A DNA stretch of 64,000 nucleotides from Prorocentrum cordatum (taxonomy: Eukaryota; Sar; Dinophyceae; Prorocentrales; Prorocentraceae): NCBI GenBank assembly GCA_963575745.1, contig CAUYUJ010004736.1, forward strand, positions 276,223-340,222. The letters are read 5' to 3'. The notes beneath the pieces are model-generated. The model saw nothing but the letters and a program-made list of their open reading frames with translations, had not been told where the DNA came from and did no database searches. Positions 1-12,222 of the stretch are shown in pieces (the first letter of the stretch is position 1; each line of letters starts with the position of its first letter). The translations under genes and the position numbers were made by a program.

Positions 1-534
1 AATAGACCAAAAACCGAGGTGGTACACACACACACGGTTTTATCAACCTTACCACCACCCCCCATCCCCGACAGAGCCGTTCTGCGCCGGGAGGGGGTTC
101 CAGATGGATTTTCACACTGGAGCGCTTCCGGGGTGAAAATCCATCTGGGACCTCCCGACGCTGCGCGGCAGAGCCCAGCCGCGAAAAACAGCTCCCCAAT
201 AAGAGATCTCACATTTGGAAAATTGCCATTTTGGGAGCTCGGGCACGCCCCCCCCCATCCCCGACAGAGCCGTTTTGCGTCGGGAGGGGGTCCCAGATGG
301 ATTTTCACCCTGGAACGGTTCCGGGGTGAAAATCCATCTGGAACCTCCCGACGCTGCGCGGGAGGGCCCAGCCGCGAAAAACAAGCTCCCCAATAAGAGA
401 TTTCATTTGGAAATAGCCATGTGGGGAGCTCGGGTACACCACCCCCCATCCCCGACAGAGCCGTTCTGCGTCGGGAGAGGGTCCCAGATGGATTTTCACC
501 CTGGAACGGTTCCGGGGTGAAAATCCATCTGGGG
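1..534. repeat. Hairpin-bearing satellite, block 1
   Basis: About three tandem units of a 180-195 bp satellite. Each unit carries a long palindrome centred on TGGAACGGTTCC (arms include CCAGATGGATTTTCACC and its complement) and a flank reading TTGCCATTTTGGGAGCTCGG. The same satellite resumes at 3180, so the trinucleotide repeats between look like an insertion or expansion inside it. Any reading frames here follow the repeat and are not taken as genes. Confidence 0.9.
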
Positions 535-535
535 C

Positions 536-623
536 CTTTCTATGATGATGATGATGTTGATGATGATGATGATGCGGATGCGGATGCGGATGCGGATGCG
601 GATGCGGATGCGGACGCGGATGC

Positions 624-657
<34 letters not shown>

Positions 658-880
658 ATTGATGTTGATGCGGATTCTGATGCTGATGCTGATGATGATA
701 AATATGATGATGATGGTGATGGTGATGATGATGGTGATTATGATGCTGATGATTATGATGATGAGGAGGAGGAGGAAGAGGATACTTAGGATGATGATGA
801 TAACGATGACGATGGTGATGCCGCTGCCGATGACGATGATGATAGTGTTGCTGATGATGACGATGCGAAGAAGATGGTGT
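536..880. repeat. GAT/GCGGAT trinucleotide repeat
   Basis: Runs of GAT with a GCGGAT hexanucleotide stretch near 570-625 and later GAGGAG interruptions. It would encode poly-Asp or poly-Met by frame; there is no gene evidence. The 880-1010 stretch that follows is unique sequence with nothing recognised. Confidence 0.95.
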
Positions 881-1011
881 CTTTGGAGTACCCTAACCCT
901 GGAGTCCCTCCACCTGGGAAGAGATTAACCTCCAGCATGCGACGCGCGGGGCATCGTCTTGTTCGTCCTCCCTCCTCCTCCCCCTCCTCTAGAGCCCCCC
1001 CACACCCTCCT

Positions 1012-1085
1012 ACTAGACTACTACTACTCACTTACTTACTACTACTACTACTACTACTATACTACTACTACGATACTATTAACTA

Positions 1086-1118
<33 letters not shown>

Positions 1119-1697
1119 CTCCTACTACTACTACTACTAATAACTGTACTATACTGCTACAACGGCTTACTACTCTAATACTATCACTACTATAACTACT
1201 AATACTAACTACTACTACTACTACTACTACTACTATGACTTACATACTACTACTTTTCTACTAACTACGACTACTTACTACTACTACTACTACTACTACT
1301 ACTATACTATAAAATACACTGCTACTACTGTTATTACGATATACTATACTTATAATTACTACTACTTGCTACTACCACTACTATTTTACTATACTACTAC
1401 TACTACTACTAACTACTACTTACTACTGATCCACTACTACTACTACTCCTATTATTACTACTACTACTACCATTATTACTAATACCTCACTACTAGTACG
1501 CTTACTACCGACTACTAGTTACCTACTCACTCCACTACTCACTACTACTACGACTAACTACTACTTACACCAATACTACTACTACTACTACTACTATTCA
1601 CTACTTACTACTACTACTACTACTTACTACTTCCTATTTACTACAACTACCAGTACTACTACTACTTACTACTACTACTACTACTACTACTACTACG

Positions 1698-1734
<37 letters not shown>

Positions 1735-1877
1735 ACTACTACTACTACTAAGACTATCACTACTAATACTTGAAACTATACTACTTTACTACTTACTACT
1801 ACTCTAATAACAATAATACTTACTACTTACTACTAATCTACTACTGCTGCTACTACGACTCCTACTTTTAACTAATT

Positions 1878-1910
<33 letters not shown>

Positions 1911-1985
1911 CTGTACAATTTTTATTACAATTACTACGACTACGACTGCTACTACTGCTACTACTAGTACTACTACTACTACTAG

Positions 1986-2019
<34 letters not shown>

Positions 2020-2286
2020 GCTACGGCTACAACTAGTACTACTCACTACTACTTACTACTTTAGTACGTACTATATACTACTACTACTAACTTACTACCT
2101 ACTACTGACTTACTACGACTACTACTCACGACTACCCACTACTTACTAACTACTACTACTAATACTACTACTACTATACTACTACTATTACTCTACTACT
2201 AGCTGCTGCTGCTGCTGCTGCTACTACTACTACTACTTACTACTACTACTGCTACTGCTAATATACTACGACTACGGACTACGACT

Positions 2287-2323
<37 letters not shown>

Positions 2324-2442
2324 ACTACTACTTATACTTACTATACTAATACTAATACTGCTTACCGCTAATTTACTACTACTTACTACTACTACTACTA
2401 CTATTACTAATACTAATAATACTACTACTACTACTACTACTG

Positions 2443-2478
<36 letters not shown>

Positions 2479-2480
2479 AT

Positions 2481-2546
<66 letters not shown>

Positions 2547-2730
2547 TACTACTTCTACTACTACTACTACTACTAATAATAATAATAATATTACTCTTAC
2601 CACGACTACTACTAGTACTACTATTATTTCTTCTTCTTCTCATTACTACCACCACAACTACTACTACTAGTACTACTACTACTATTACTACTACTTCTCC
2701 TATTATTACTACTATTACTACTACTACTAG

Positions 2731-2786
<56 letters not shown>

Positions 2787-2825
2787 TCACTACTGCTACT
2801 GCTACTGCTACTGCTACTACTACTG

Positions 2826-2857
<32 letters not shown>

Positions 2858-2859
2858 GT

Positions 2860-2904
<45 letters not shown>

Positions 2905-2939
2905 AACTACTAGTACTACTACTACTACTACTACTACTA

Positions 2940-3028
<89 letters not shown>

Positions 3029-3090
3029 GCTAGTATTATTACTAGTACCAGTACTAGTACTACTAGTATTACTAGTACTACTACTACAAA
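1012..3090. repeat. ACT trinucleotide array, about 2.1 kb
   Basis: Nearly continuous (ACT)n with scattered point changes; purest at 2400-3050, more mutated at 1200-2350. No open frame here should be read as a gene, because the Ser/Val/Leu homopolymers simply follow the repeat. Confidence 0.95.
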
Positions 3091-3179
3091 CAAACTCCAA
3101 CCACAGCGGACCCTCAGCAACCGACCGCGTAACAAATTCGAGCCACAGCGTACATGCAACCGATAGCGCCGTATTGCGC

Positions 3180-4600
3180 TGGGAGGAGTTTCCAGATGGA
3201 GTTCCACCCTGATACCTCGTGCGACACTGGGCGGGGGAGGGCCCAGCCGCGAGAAAAACAAGCTCCCCAATAAGAGATTTCTTTGGAGATGGCCATTTTG
3301 GGGTTCGAGTGGCCCTTCGAAAGAGAACTGCTCTGCGTTGGGAGAGGGTTCCAGATGGATTTTCACCCTGGAACGGTTCTGGTGTGAAAATCCATCTGGG
3401 ACCTCCCGATGCTGCGCGGGGGAGGGCCCAGCCGCGAAAAACAAGCCTCCCAATGAGAGATTTCAGGGGGCTAGATGGATTCTCGCACTGGAACGGTTCC
3501 GGGGTGAAAATCCATTTGAGACCTCCCGACGCTGCGCGGGAGGGCCCAGCCGCGAAAAACAAGCCCACCAATAAGAGATCTCATTTGGTAAATTGCCATT
3601 TTGGGAGCCCGGATCCCCCCCCCCTTCCCCGACAGAGCCGTTTTGCGGTGGGCGAGGGTTCCAGATGGATTTTCACCCTGGAACGGTTCCGGGGTGAAAA
3701 TCCATCTGGGACCTCCCGACGCTGCGCGAGATGGCCCAGCCGCGAAAAACAAGCCCCCAAATAAGAGATTTCATTTGGAAACTTGCCATTTTGGGAGCTC
3801 GGGTTCACTCCCCCCCCATCCCCGACAGAGCCGTTTCGCGTCGGGAGAGGGTCCCAGATGGATTTTCACCCTGGAACGGTTCTGAAGTGAAAATCCATCT
3901 GGGACCTCCCGACGCTGCGCGATAGGGCCCAGCCGCGAAAAACAAGCCCCCCAATGAGAGATTTCATTTGGAAAATTATAATTTGGGGAGCTCGGGTACC
4001 ACCCCCCCATCCCCGACAGAGCCGTTTTGCGTCGGGAGAGGGTCCAGATGGATTTTCACCCTGGAGCGGTTCCGGGGTGAAAATCCATTTGGGACCTGCA
4101 GACGCTGCGCGGCAGATCGCAGCCGCGAAAAACAAGCTCCCCAATAAGAGATTTCATTTGGAAAATGCAAATTTTGGGAGCTCGGGTACCCCCCCGACAG
4201 AGCCGTTCTGCGTCGGGAGAGGGTCTCAGATGGATTTTCACCCTGGAACGGTTCCGGGGTGAAAATCCATCTGGAACCTCCCGACGCTGCGCGGCAGAGC
4301 CCAGCCGCGAAAAACAAGCCCCCCAATAAGAGATTTCATTTTGAAAATTGCCATTTTGGGAGCGCGGGTACACCCCCGTCCCCATCCCCGACAGAGCCGC
4401 TTTGCGTCGGGAGAGGGTCCCAGATGGATTTTCACCCTGGAACGGTTCCGGAGTGAAAATCCATCTGGGACCTCCCGACGCTGCGCGGGAGGGCCCAGCC
4501 GCGAAAAACAAGCCCCCCCAAAAAGAGATTCCATTTGGAAAATGGCAATTTTGGGAGCTCGGGTGCACTTCCCCCCATCCCCGAGATGCGCCCGCAAGGC
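3180..4600. repeat. Hairpin-bearing satellite, block 2
   Basis: Seven to eight units of the same 180-195 bp satellite as at the window start. The dyad arms are conserved between units (around 3350-3400, 3659-3707, 3852-3900, 4225-4273 and 4418-4466) while the loop and the C-run flank vary. The last unit (4600-4695) is rearranged but keeps a dyad. Confidence 0.9.
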
Positions 4601-4695
4601 TCCCGAAAGCGCCCAGATGGAAAATCACCCGTTTCAGGTTCCAATTTTCAACCCGGAACCGTTCCAGGGTGATTCTGGAACCTGAAACGGGTCGA

Positions 4696-5095
4696 TGCCT
4701 CATGAAGCTCCCTATGGGGCCACGAAACCCCGTAGCGGGTGCCGGGGGGCAGTGGCACGGATAGAAAGAGGAAGGAGGGGGAAGGAGGAAGGAGGAGAGG
4801 AGAGGAGAGGAGAGGAGAGGAGAGGAGAGGAGAGGAGAGGAGAGGAGAGGAGAGGAGAGGAGAGGAGAGGAGAGGAGAGGAGGAGACGCGAGGCGCTGTT
4901 TCTTCAAAACGCGGACCCGACACCACAAGATGGTTGGGAATGATGGTGATGATGATTATGATGACGACGAAGAAACGCGGAGGGCAGAGGCAGGGAAGGA
5001 CAGAGGAAGGGGAGGAGGAAGGAAGGAGTGAGGGAGACACGGGGTGCTGTCTCTTCAAAACGAGGACCCAACACCACAGGATGGTTGGGAAAAGC
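4696..5095. repeat. Array unit + GGAGA tract + two M modules
   Basis: One truncated unit of the GAGCTCC-type repeat (4700-4730, GCTCCCTATGGGGCCACG) is followed by a (GGAGA)n tract at about 4790-4882 and then two copies of module M (4886-4945 and 5036-5094). M contains CTTCAAAACG, then ACCCAACACCACAGGATGG and a GGGAAAA end. The same order (array unit, GGA, M) recurs at 16.1 kb and 32.2 kb. Confidence 0.8.
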
Positions 5096-6926
5096 AGTCA
5101 GGATGAAGAGGTGATCCTGGAAAGGCTCAAACAACAAGGCCCAGGGCCCTCCATGGGCCCCACGACCGCCAACAAGAAGATTCAGATTTGGTCCGAGTTT
5201 GAAATCGAGCATGTCCCACTACAGGATGAATATTCAGGATGAGCATTGAGACAAATAACGGAAACATAATGTTCTGGCAATTCGTTATGCTATGTTCACA
5301 ATATTCCAGACATAGTATGGACATAGTTTTCTAGATATTGGCTAGGCGAACGTGCGATGCACCCGGCTGGGAAAACACGATGCGCCGCGCGGCGCCACCA
5401 TTACTTGTTTCGCTGCGCTTGGTGGCGGCAGCCCGCGCTATCGCGGTTTAGCAATGGCGCGCGTCTATGGCGATGTGGTTTGCGCAACGTGCACAATGAG
5501 GGTCGACCGCGCGCTACCATCGTGGACTGGGTGGCTCGTCGCTGCGATTACATTTGCGCGTGGCGTGAACAATTCGACGAGTACCTTTTGGGCAGCCGAC
5601 AGTGGCCCTGCAGATTTGGATCCCTGTTCTTCCATCTTGTTACGCGCGTCCACAAAATCCGCCTGATCAATCTTTGTGGCCGCTGGCACTCAAGTTCTCG
5701 CTGCAAAACCCCAGCCCTCCCCCTCTTTACCCCCTCGCTCCTGCGCGCCATCCTTGTGCATCCTCCCCACCCGATTCCCGCTCAATCAGGGTGGCGCGCA
5801 CACACACCAGCTCTTCTCACGTTCGGCCACTGGGCTTCTCTCGGCATTCGCGCGGGGTATACTGCGCGAAGGGCGATCCTGACCGGACAAGGCGTATCCC
5901 CGCTGATGCCATCATCGAATAGATACGAGTGGAGTAGGAGTTGAGATGGAGCACGGTAAGAGTGGACTGGGGGTTGTTCGTGAGTCAGGTTGACTGCAGA
6001 TGGGCACAGGATATGATTAGAGCCGGTTCCGAGTAGGGCAGAATTGGAACCAGCGTGGAAATGTCATATAGAGAACCACCAGCTCGAATGTAAAAGAGGA
6101 GGCTCACATGTGCCGTAGCAGGGTAGAGCAGATAAGGGTACAACTAGGCGTATGATGGGGCGAAGTACGATTAATGCTATTTGTGCACATTTGCATATCG
6201 GTTAACGAGCACAGCAAACTTGATTTTTATCCGCTGGATCGGTAAGGTGGCCGCGCGGATCGCGCGAAGCCGAGTATAGGGCGCATTCAACCACGGCAGA
6301 GCAATGTGCCTATTTGCACAGGTGTGCGCGTCTATATACATACACCCACGTGCACAGATCTGCGGGCCTAGTGCGTGCGTAGTCAAGCAGGACCGGGAGC
6401 CTGCGGCGCGCCCCAATCGTCGCCAGCGCCGTCGGGGCATCCAGAGCACAGACAGGCATCGTCGCCGGGGCAGCAGTGGCACTTCGGATACCCAGGGCGA
6501 GTGCCCGACATGCCCCGTGAGTCAACAAAATACTCCAGCGCAGGATGTCGCGCGCTTGCCGACCGCGAAAAATACCCCACTGGAGGATTTCAAGCGCAGC
6601 GCGCGCGCAACGCACTCCGACAATACATGCCGCATATTTCAAACGTTCACAAAATATTCTCTGCATATTTCCCATATTCATAGCACGTTCCAAAAATACC
6701 CCCGCATATTTCACGCGCTCAAGAAATGCACCAAAAATACCCCAGACGTACCCAAAATTACCCCAAATACATTCCAGCGCCATTTGCGAAATTCAAAAAT
6801 ACTCCGAAGATGCTCCGGTGCCATCTGCGACGTTTCAAGATACCCCAGAGATGCCCCAGCGCCATCTGCGAAATGTCACAGCACTCCAAGAGCAGCCCAG
6901 TGTTATTTGCGAATGTTTGAAAGATT

Positions 6927-6957
<31 letters not shown>

Positions 6958-8540
6958 CTCCAGTGCAAATCGCGGATTTTGAGAATTCTCCAAAGATGCC
7001 CCCCTGCAAATTGCGAGATTTCAAAGTATTCCAGATATGCCACCGCGGCGTCCTCTAAAATCCCAAAATGCCGCAGGAGACGCTCGCCAACCATTTTTGC
7101 GAGACGCCCAAATAACCCAGGACGCAGCGCGTTACGGTCTTTGACTGTTCCAAGTCTTCCAGAAGATGCCCCCGCGTGTTTTCCGGAAAGCACTACCTTG
7201 AGGTGGGCCCCGTGGCCTTTCCTCGAGAATGCGAACGTCTCGTGGCAGTGCCCCTTCCCCTCCCCCCCTTTCGCGCGAAATCGCGCCGCTGCGGCATATG
7301 ATGCAGTGGGCTCGCTAGAATTGCAGATGCCGTGCGTCAGGATTGCCAAACGCGCGACGCGCACTGCTGATGCGGTGCGCTTTTGAGCTGAACAGCGTGC
7401 CGCTACGTTGCCGAACGAATGTCGTTCCGCGCCACAGAAGCTTCGCGGCCTCATTCTGCGTGCCCGATTCCGCCGGGGGGCTGGCTCTCAACGCGCGCGC
7501 GCATCAAACATGTGACGCGTCCTACGCGCGCTACGCTGCTTCCAGACGGAAAAAAAGGCCAAGATTTTGGCATCAATTTTTGGATCCAGTTTCCCCGCGC
7601 ACCCGCCCTCGTTTTTATTGACAAGCATTTGCAAAGAGGGACGGGGGGTAGGAGGACGCGGCGGAGGGGGACCGGTTGATCGCTTCATCGGAAGATCGAT
7701 CGATCGACCGATCGATAAGAGGACGAGTTTGCGGCGTTCCGCCAGAACCCGCGGACCCTTATTCTTATTTTGCGGCGCCTCTCGTTTGCCATCTGCACGC
7801 GTTGCGATCGGCAGTTGCCTTTGGATCATCTACACGTTTGGATTGGTTGTTTTCTGGTTGCTCCCTTCGCGCGCCCTCAGGGCGCACGCTGCGTCTGTCG
7901 TTTGTCCCCGAGGTGAGCCCAGTGGCAACGAACCGCGTGGAGCCAGTTGAGTGCGCAGCACGGTCGGTTCGATCTCGGGCGAACGCGAAGCCATTGAATA
8001 TGCATCGAATTTCTCTTGCAGCAACATACATGTGGCCATCCTTTTTACGCGGCGTCGAAAAGGCGCTCCCTTTGTCTGGCGCGCAGGGCGCTGTGTATTT
8101 TGCGCGTTCCGAAACACGCAAGGGGAAATCGCGAAAACAAAGCAATACTCCAGCAGGGACCGCGGTTTTTCCGACGCATTTGAAGAGCAGCCCCCAAGTA
8201 TGTTTAAACGTATTTTTGCAATCAACGGAAGAAAGATGCCTTGATTTTTAATGTCAAACATCGCCTGTCGGAGGACATGCCCGACATAATCCTAGCTGGA
8301 GCGGATCAAAAACTCGGTTTGGGATCCGTTCCCCTCTGGGCCCGGCTCCTTCTTGCCAGTGTGAGCGACAGAAGACAAAGGGTCGTCGGCACGGACATTG
8401 GCGCGCAAGTTGCCCGCGCAAGGTCGCGCGTGGGCCCTCGTTTCCGTTGTGGCGTGCCGCGCTGGCGGCCCGCGTAGGCCACCGCGTAAGGTCGCCCGCT
8501 ATGTCTTCTCGCGTACGACACGTTTCCTGTCGTCGCCCAG
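5096..8540. other. No gene recognised
   Basis: Mostly single-copy sequence. A short plus-strand open segment (about 5100-5242) is protein-like but unrecognised. AT-rich DNA at 5220-5345 and a palindromic GATCGATCGATC stretch near 7690 were seen. No family motif was found on either strand apart from the repeat at 6530-7050 listed separately. Confidence 0.6.
6530..7050. repeat. Degenerate 40-45 bp tandem repeat with TA run
   Basis: Repeated blocks resembling CCAGCGCCATTTGCGAAAT followed by AAAATACTCC and GATGCCCC. At least eight diverged copies can be followed, interrupted by a (TA)n run at 6930-6957. Apparent reading frames in this interval follow the repeat. Confidence 0.7.
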
Positions 8541-8700
8541 GTGACGCTCAGGCTGTTCTGGGCGCTGAACACAGTGGGTGACGCCGCCCTCCGCGAGGTG
8601 CTGCACGGCCGGACGCTGCTCTCGCGCTTCGTCTTCGCCATCTGCTTGTTCCCCGGCTGTTGGTGCGCGTGCCACTACAAGGGCGCCATTCGAAGAAGAA
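8541..8700 (+). CDS. Candidate internal exon, hypothetical protein
   Basis: A segment of about 50 codons directly follows a pyrimidine-rich acceptor (TTTCCTGTCGTCGCCCAG, AG at 8539-8540). Nearly every third codon position is G or C, as expected for a GC-rich dinoflagellate exon and unlike the flanks. The peptide begins VTLRLFWALNTVGDAALREV and continues with a hydrophobic Cys-rich stretch (RFVFAICLFPGCWCACHY) that could be membrane-inserted. I do not recognise the family. The 3' end is uncertain because no clear donor was found; codon bias fades near 8695, just before a SINE-like fragment. The reading start is set by the acceptor, not by an ATG. A chance open frame is the main alternative. 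Confidence 0.4.
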
Positions 8701-8763
8701 AAGACAGATTGAACCGAACTGCTCGGAGCTCCGCGCCTATATCTTGGACTGCGTGGAGCCCCG

Positions 8764-8975
8764 CTGCTTGGATGACCGCGGTTGTTACTAAAGGGAGAGC
8801 GGATCAGAAGTGGATGTGAAGGTGGCTTATAGTTGCCCTAACCTCGCTGATAAGAAGTCCCCGAAATTCGTTCAAGGGTTTGGTAGCTTTCGTACGTGGG
8901 CTCCGCCCGCTTACCCCAGATTTCTGCCCCCCGTGGGCCGCTTAGGGCCCTCGCAGCCCATTCATAAACTAGAAA
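8764..8975. repeat. SINE-like dispersed repeat pieces
   Basis: 8764-8795 carries TGGATGACCGCGGTTG, the inverted form of the CCGCGGTCATCCA core found elsewhere. 8898-8972 carries a second family block (GGCTCC, then CCCAGAT, GCCGCTTAG and a CCATTCATAAACTAG end) matching 21716-21790. The pieces are in opposite orientation, so this is a broken or nested copy. Confidence 0.6.
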
Positions 8976-9160
8976 GAAATTAGCGAACACCCATGCCGCG
9001 TTCTGCCAATGCCCCACCCAATGAACAATCAATGCCCCCCCCCAAATGATCAATGTTGGCGGTGGGTGGAAGGAGCTGCACTTCGACCGCAGTCTTCCCC
9101 GCGCGTGCCAACTTTGATTTTGGGGGGGCAGGGAGGGTCCACGAATTCTTTCCCTTTCCC

Positions 9161-9245
9161 GTAGGTTAGGCCAGATGTAACTTACAGTTACATCCTCTTA
9201 GATCCCCCCATCCCCTTAGCACCCCTCGCGGTCATCCAGGTGGCG
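9161..9245 (+). repeat. SINE-like dispersed repeat copy
   Basis: Carries GTAGGTTAGGCCAGAT, a short inverted TGTAACTTACAGTTACA, then CCCCTTAGCA and CGCGGTCATCCAGG. The same order of blocks occurs at 9630, 21785, 22784 and, in part, 35238. No convincing tRNA-type A and B boxes or target duplications were found, so SINE is only a working name. Confidence 0.6.
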
Positions 9246-9365
9246 CAGCCCCATAGCGCCCCTGGCGCGCTCCGCGCGCAAGCGACGGGGGCGCAGCGCC
9301 GATCCCAGAAATCCGCACGGACCCTCGCGAGCTTACCTATGCTATACCGTTCTTTCTTCTTCGAG

Positions 9366-9645
9366 CCATCCTGATGGACCTGCCCGTGCACCCGGATCCC
9401 GCCCAGGCCCGCGGCGGCGTTTCCAGGCTCGTGCCGCGGCTGCAGGCGGCGGCAACGCTTGTGCGAAACGCGCGGCGGCTACCGCCAGCGTTCTGGTTGG
9501 CCACCGGCGTCTCAGGGTGCGTGATGCTGCAGGTGGCGAAGGATCCGAGGCGGCTGGTTTTTAGCCATGACCACCGCCTGGGGGGTCGATCCTCAGATCT
9601 GTGCGGGCATGCGGAACCCCCTTGCAAGCTGTGCCAGGCCAGTTA
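9366..9645 (+). CDS. Candidate exon, hypothetical protein
   Basis: Begins after a strong pyrimidine tract (GTTCTTTCTTCTTCGAG, AG at about 9364-9365), with an ATG eight bases in (9374). About 85 codons are strongly G/C at the third position. The protein starts MDLPVHPDPAQARGG and ends near a C-x2-C pair (CKLCQA), where the SINE-like repeat begins; the frame stays open beyond, but codon bias is lost. No domain recognised. The pyrimidine tract, AG and nearby ATG would suit a trans-spliced first exon, which is inference. It could be a degraded retroelement piece instead. Confidence 0.35.
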
Positions 9646-9775
9646 TAATCTACCGTCACATCCACTCAGAGCTCCCCTTGTCCCCTTAGCAACCACCGCG
9701 GCCATCCAAGAGACCCCCCCGAGTCGTGAACAAAAGTACGACGGACCCCGACATCCTGGCGTCGCAATTTCATCG
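9630..9775 (+). repeat. SINE-like dispersed repeat, long copy
   Basis: Contains GCCAGGCCAGTTATAATC, CCCCTTAGCAACCACCGCGG, CCATCCAAGAGACCCCC and continues to ATCCTGGCGTCGCAATTTC. The right half matches 30637-30725, where it abuts a GAGCTCC array, so the family extends past the CATCCA core. Confidence 0.65.
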
Positions 9776-10801
9776 CCCCCGGCGTGTTCACCCTCGGGCC
9801 CCGGGACCATCACAGATCGATCCAGTTCAACATGTGCAATAGAAGGATGGTGCTGTCGCAGTGTTTCGCGAATCTGTTTTTTGGTCGCCGTCGGATCTCA
9901 GGGGCACTCCGGCCGGCAGGCGGTGGATATGGACATTTTCTGGATGACCGCGGTGATTGTTGAGTTAGCGGGTCCCCCACGATTTGCCTGTTGTACTGAG
10001 GTTTGTTGAATGTGGTAAATCGTGATTCTGCTAGTCGCCAGTCTATCAAGACAACTAGCTAGGGCAAGTCCGCCCAGCCCCATTGACTCATAGACTGAGG
10101 ATGATACCCATTTGGTTTCGGCAAAACGTTGCCGCCAGGTTCGCTCAGCCAGCTGCGGGCGATATTTTGTTCGTGTTGTCAAGGGGTTCAGCCCGTTGGC
10201 GCTCTCAGGCGTGCGCAACCGCTGGTAATACTACTCGACCGACCCCTGGGGCGATGAACTGCGGATTTGGGCATGGGGCCCCAGGATCAAGGGGCAGGAC
10301 GCAAAAGTTCTCCGTCTGGAAGCGAGGGGCTGGGTCGAGGAGGAGGAGGAGGAGGAACAGGAGGAGGAGGAAGAGGACCAGGCGGAGGGGATGGAAGGAG
10401 ACGGCGGAAACCGCATGGGAGATGGGCGTGCCGCCCTCTTTCTCTCCCTCATGGACACGCTCTCTATCACTCTCTCTCTCTTTCTCTCTCTTGTTCCCTC
10501 TCTCTCGTTATATATATATATATATATATAGATTGTTCTCTCTCTCTCTCTCTCTCTTGCCTCCCCTCCTCAACCTGCCACGACGCACACGGGCGTGCCT
10601 TTGGTGGCACTCTTGCGGACTGCCGCGGGCGGTCTTTGGAAACGAGCGCATATCCGCCTGGGGCGCAGCAGCCTCTGGCCCGGCGAAGGGCAGGCGCGCG
10701 CAGAGAGACGTCGACGCCAAAGGGCGACCTGCTCTCGCACTGCGAAGGGAAGCCTCTGAATCTGCGGCCACATCGCAGACTTCACGCCAGGATCTGGCGC
10801 G
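9776..10801. other. No gene recognised; GGA, CT and TA runs
   Basis: A reverse copy of the SINE-like core (TGGATGACCGCGGTGATTG) lies at 9941-9959. A GGA-rich stretch is at 10338-10385, CT runs at 10445-10560, and a (TA)n at 10509-10530. Reading frames across these runs follow the repeats. Confidence 0.6.
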
Positions 10802-11075
10802 TTGGCAGTCGCAGCCTCTGTCGCGATGGAGCTCGAAGGCGCGGCGGTCGACGAGGTGAATCGTGAATGTTTCGATCCGTCCATGGGCCGATGGGCGGTG
10901 CGCGTGGCAGGGGAGGAGGAGAAGTTCACGGAGGCGGTCGGCGGCGACGCAACCTTCGTCGAGAAGGTGGAGAAGTCTCTCGCGGGGGGACATGATGGAG
11001 GCGCGGCGCTCGCTCGAGCCACCCAAGGAGAAGGCGCAGGGGGATGCCGAGAGCGCGTACGCGTCGGCGGAGTGA
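10802..11075 (+). pseudogene. Charged Ala/Glu-rich coding remnant, frameshifted
   Basis: One frame gives a G/C-ending stretch (MELEGAAVDEVNRECFDP, then EEEKFTEAVGGDATFVEKVE) up to a GGGGGG run near 10985. Beyond this, the coding-like reading moves to the next frame (MMEARRSLEPPKEKAQGDAE) and stops at about 11075. Composition and predicted helix resemble the gag-type coiled-coil regions at 42.3 and 47.2 kb, but no motif proves it. Most likely a retroelement gag remnant broken at the G run; an unrelated gene fragment is possible. Confidence 0.35.
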
Positions 11076-11339
11076 TAGATCACTGGCTCACAGATGCAGC
11101 CTGCGCGGCCTCTAGCGCGATACTGGGTCGGCCTGGTCCTGACGCAGTGGCAGCCTCAGCAGCCCCTGGCGCGAGTCCAGTGCGGAGCAGTTTTGGCGAT
11201 GACACCCCTGACGCGCGCGGCAGCGTGGAAATGTTTTCGCGCGGCTCAATTTTCATGGTTAGGCCAGTCTCTTGCCAGGACTGGAATCTCCCCAACGCGC
11301 CCTCCAGCCGCAGGCCATTCGCCAACGAAGCGAGCCAAT

Positions 11340-11600
11340 GGACCCAAAATTAGACCAGGCACCCCCCAAAAGGAAGCCGGACAACCCAAACAGCATACCT
11401 GACCTGGACCAAAAGTAAGCAAGACCGCCCGATTGCGAAGCCAGCGCCGCCCAAAAGCAAACCAGACCACCCACCCGTAAACCGCGCTACGCTTAAAAGT
11501 AGACCAGTTCACCCGAAGGTGCATCAGACAACCCATCGAAGTAAACCAGGCCACCCAGAAGCAGACCAGACACCGCCCAAAATTCAATCTACCCGAACTT
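11340..11600. repeat. CCACCCA/AGTAAACCAGACC repeat, small outlier
   Basis: Diverged copies of AAACCAGACCACCCA with AGTAGACCAG spacers, the same family as the 2.6 kb array at 18700-21295. No higher-order period is visible here. Confidence 0.75.
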
Positions 11601-11950
11601 CGATTTGTTCATCGGCCAGTTCTGGATCCGAGACACAAGCTTTCATGATTTGACCACGGACTGGTTCCATGGAGATATGACACCTCGGCCGGTTTGGGAA
11701 CCGAGGTACGGCTATTGGGCCAGCTTGGGAACCGACATACGACAATTGGGCCGGTTGTGGAACCGAGGTACGACAACCCAGCCAGTTTGGGAACCGAGGT
11801 ACGATAACTGGACTTGTCCTGGAACCGCCGCTCGGCAACCGGGGCCAGTCCTGGCACCGAGGTGCGACAAGTTGGCCGATTCTTGATAGGAGGTGCGGCA
11901 ACCTGGCCGCTTCTGGAACCGAGGCACCACAACACGGCTCGATCTGCAAC
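11600..11950. repeat. Degenerate 36-39 bp GGAACCGAGGTACGAC repeat
   Basis: About nine units built on GGAACCGAGGTACGACAA and TTGGGCCGG. One related unit (AACGAGGTACGACAACTGGG) sits in the centre of the foldback-like structure near 16280. The array ends where a LINE-like coding remnant begins. Confidence 0.75.
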
Positions 11951-11952
11951 CG

Positions 11953-12069
11953 AGAATCGAAACAGTCGTCAAATCCATTGTGGTGTACGGAGCGGTTGTG
12001 TGGACGATGACGGCATCAATGGAGCACAAGTTCCAAAGACACCAGCGACGTATGCTGCGTTGCGTATGA
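11953..12069 (+). pseudogene. LINE-type retrotransposon C-terminal fragment
   Basis: The frame reads TVVKSIVVYGAVVWTMTAS and then MEHKFQRHQRRMLRCV before TGA (12067-12069). This matches the well-known post-RT segment of RTE/jockey-like non-LTR elements (pattern LLYGxExWxLTxxxxxxLxxFxRRxLRxIxG). Right at the stop, a neighbouring frame reads RMILGA, the expected continuation, so a small indel broke the gene. Only about 39 codons survive; no RT catalytic motif is nearby because the upstream side is the 36 bp repeat. A truncated dead copy, as expected for target-primed reverse transcription fragments. Confidence 0.65.
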
Positions 12070-12222
12070 TTCTCGGGGCACACGAGGCGGCGATCCCAAA
12101 CCTGTGGAAGTTCGGATGGTGAGCTTGAACCTTGGGTGGACTGCACGAAGCAAGCGACAAGAGAGGCATCATCAAAACTGAAAGAAATGGATTTCGATAT
12201 TTGGACGATCGCTTCAAAAATC

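Noticed and set aside
3280-4560. GCCATTTTGGGAGCTCGGG in the satellite as spliced-leader relics
   Set aside because: Shares only GCCATTTTGG with the DinoSL; the following bases (GAGCTCGG) differ consistently in every unit and there is no CCGTAG upstream.
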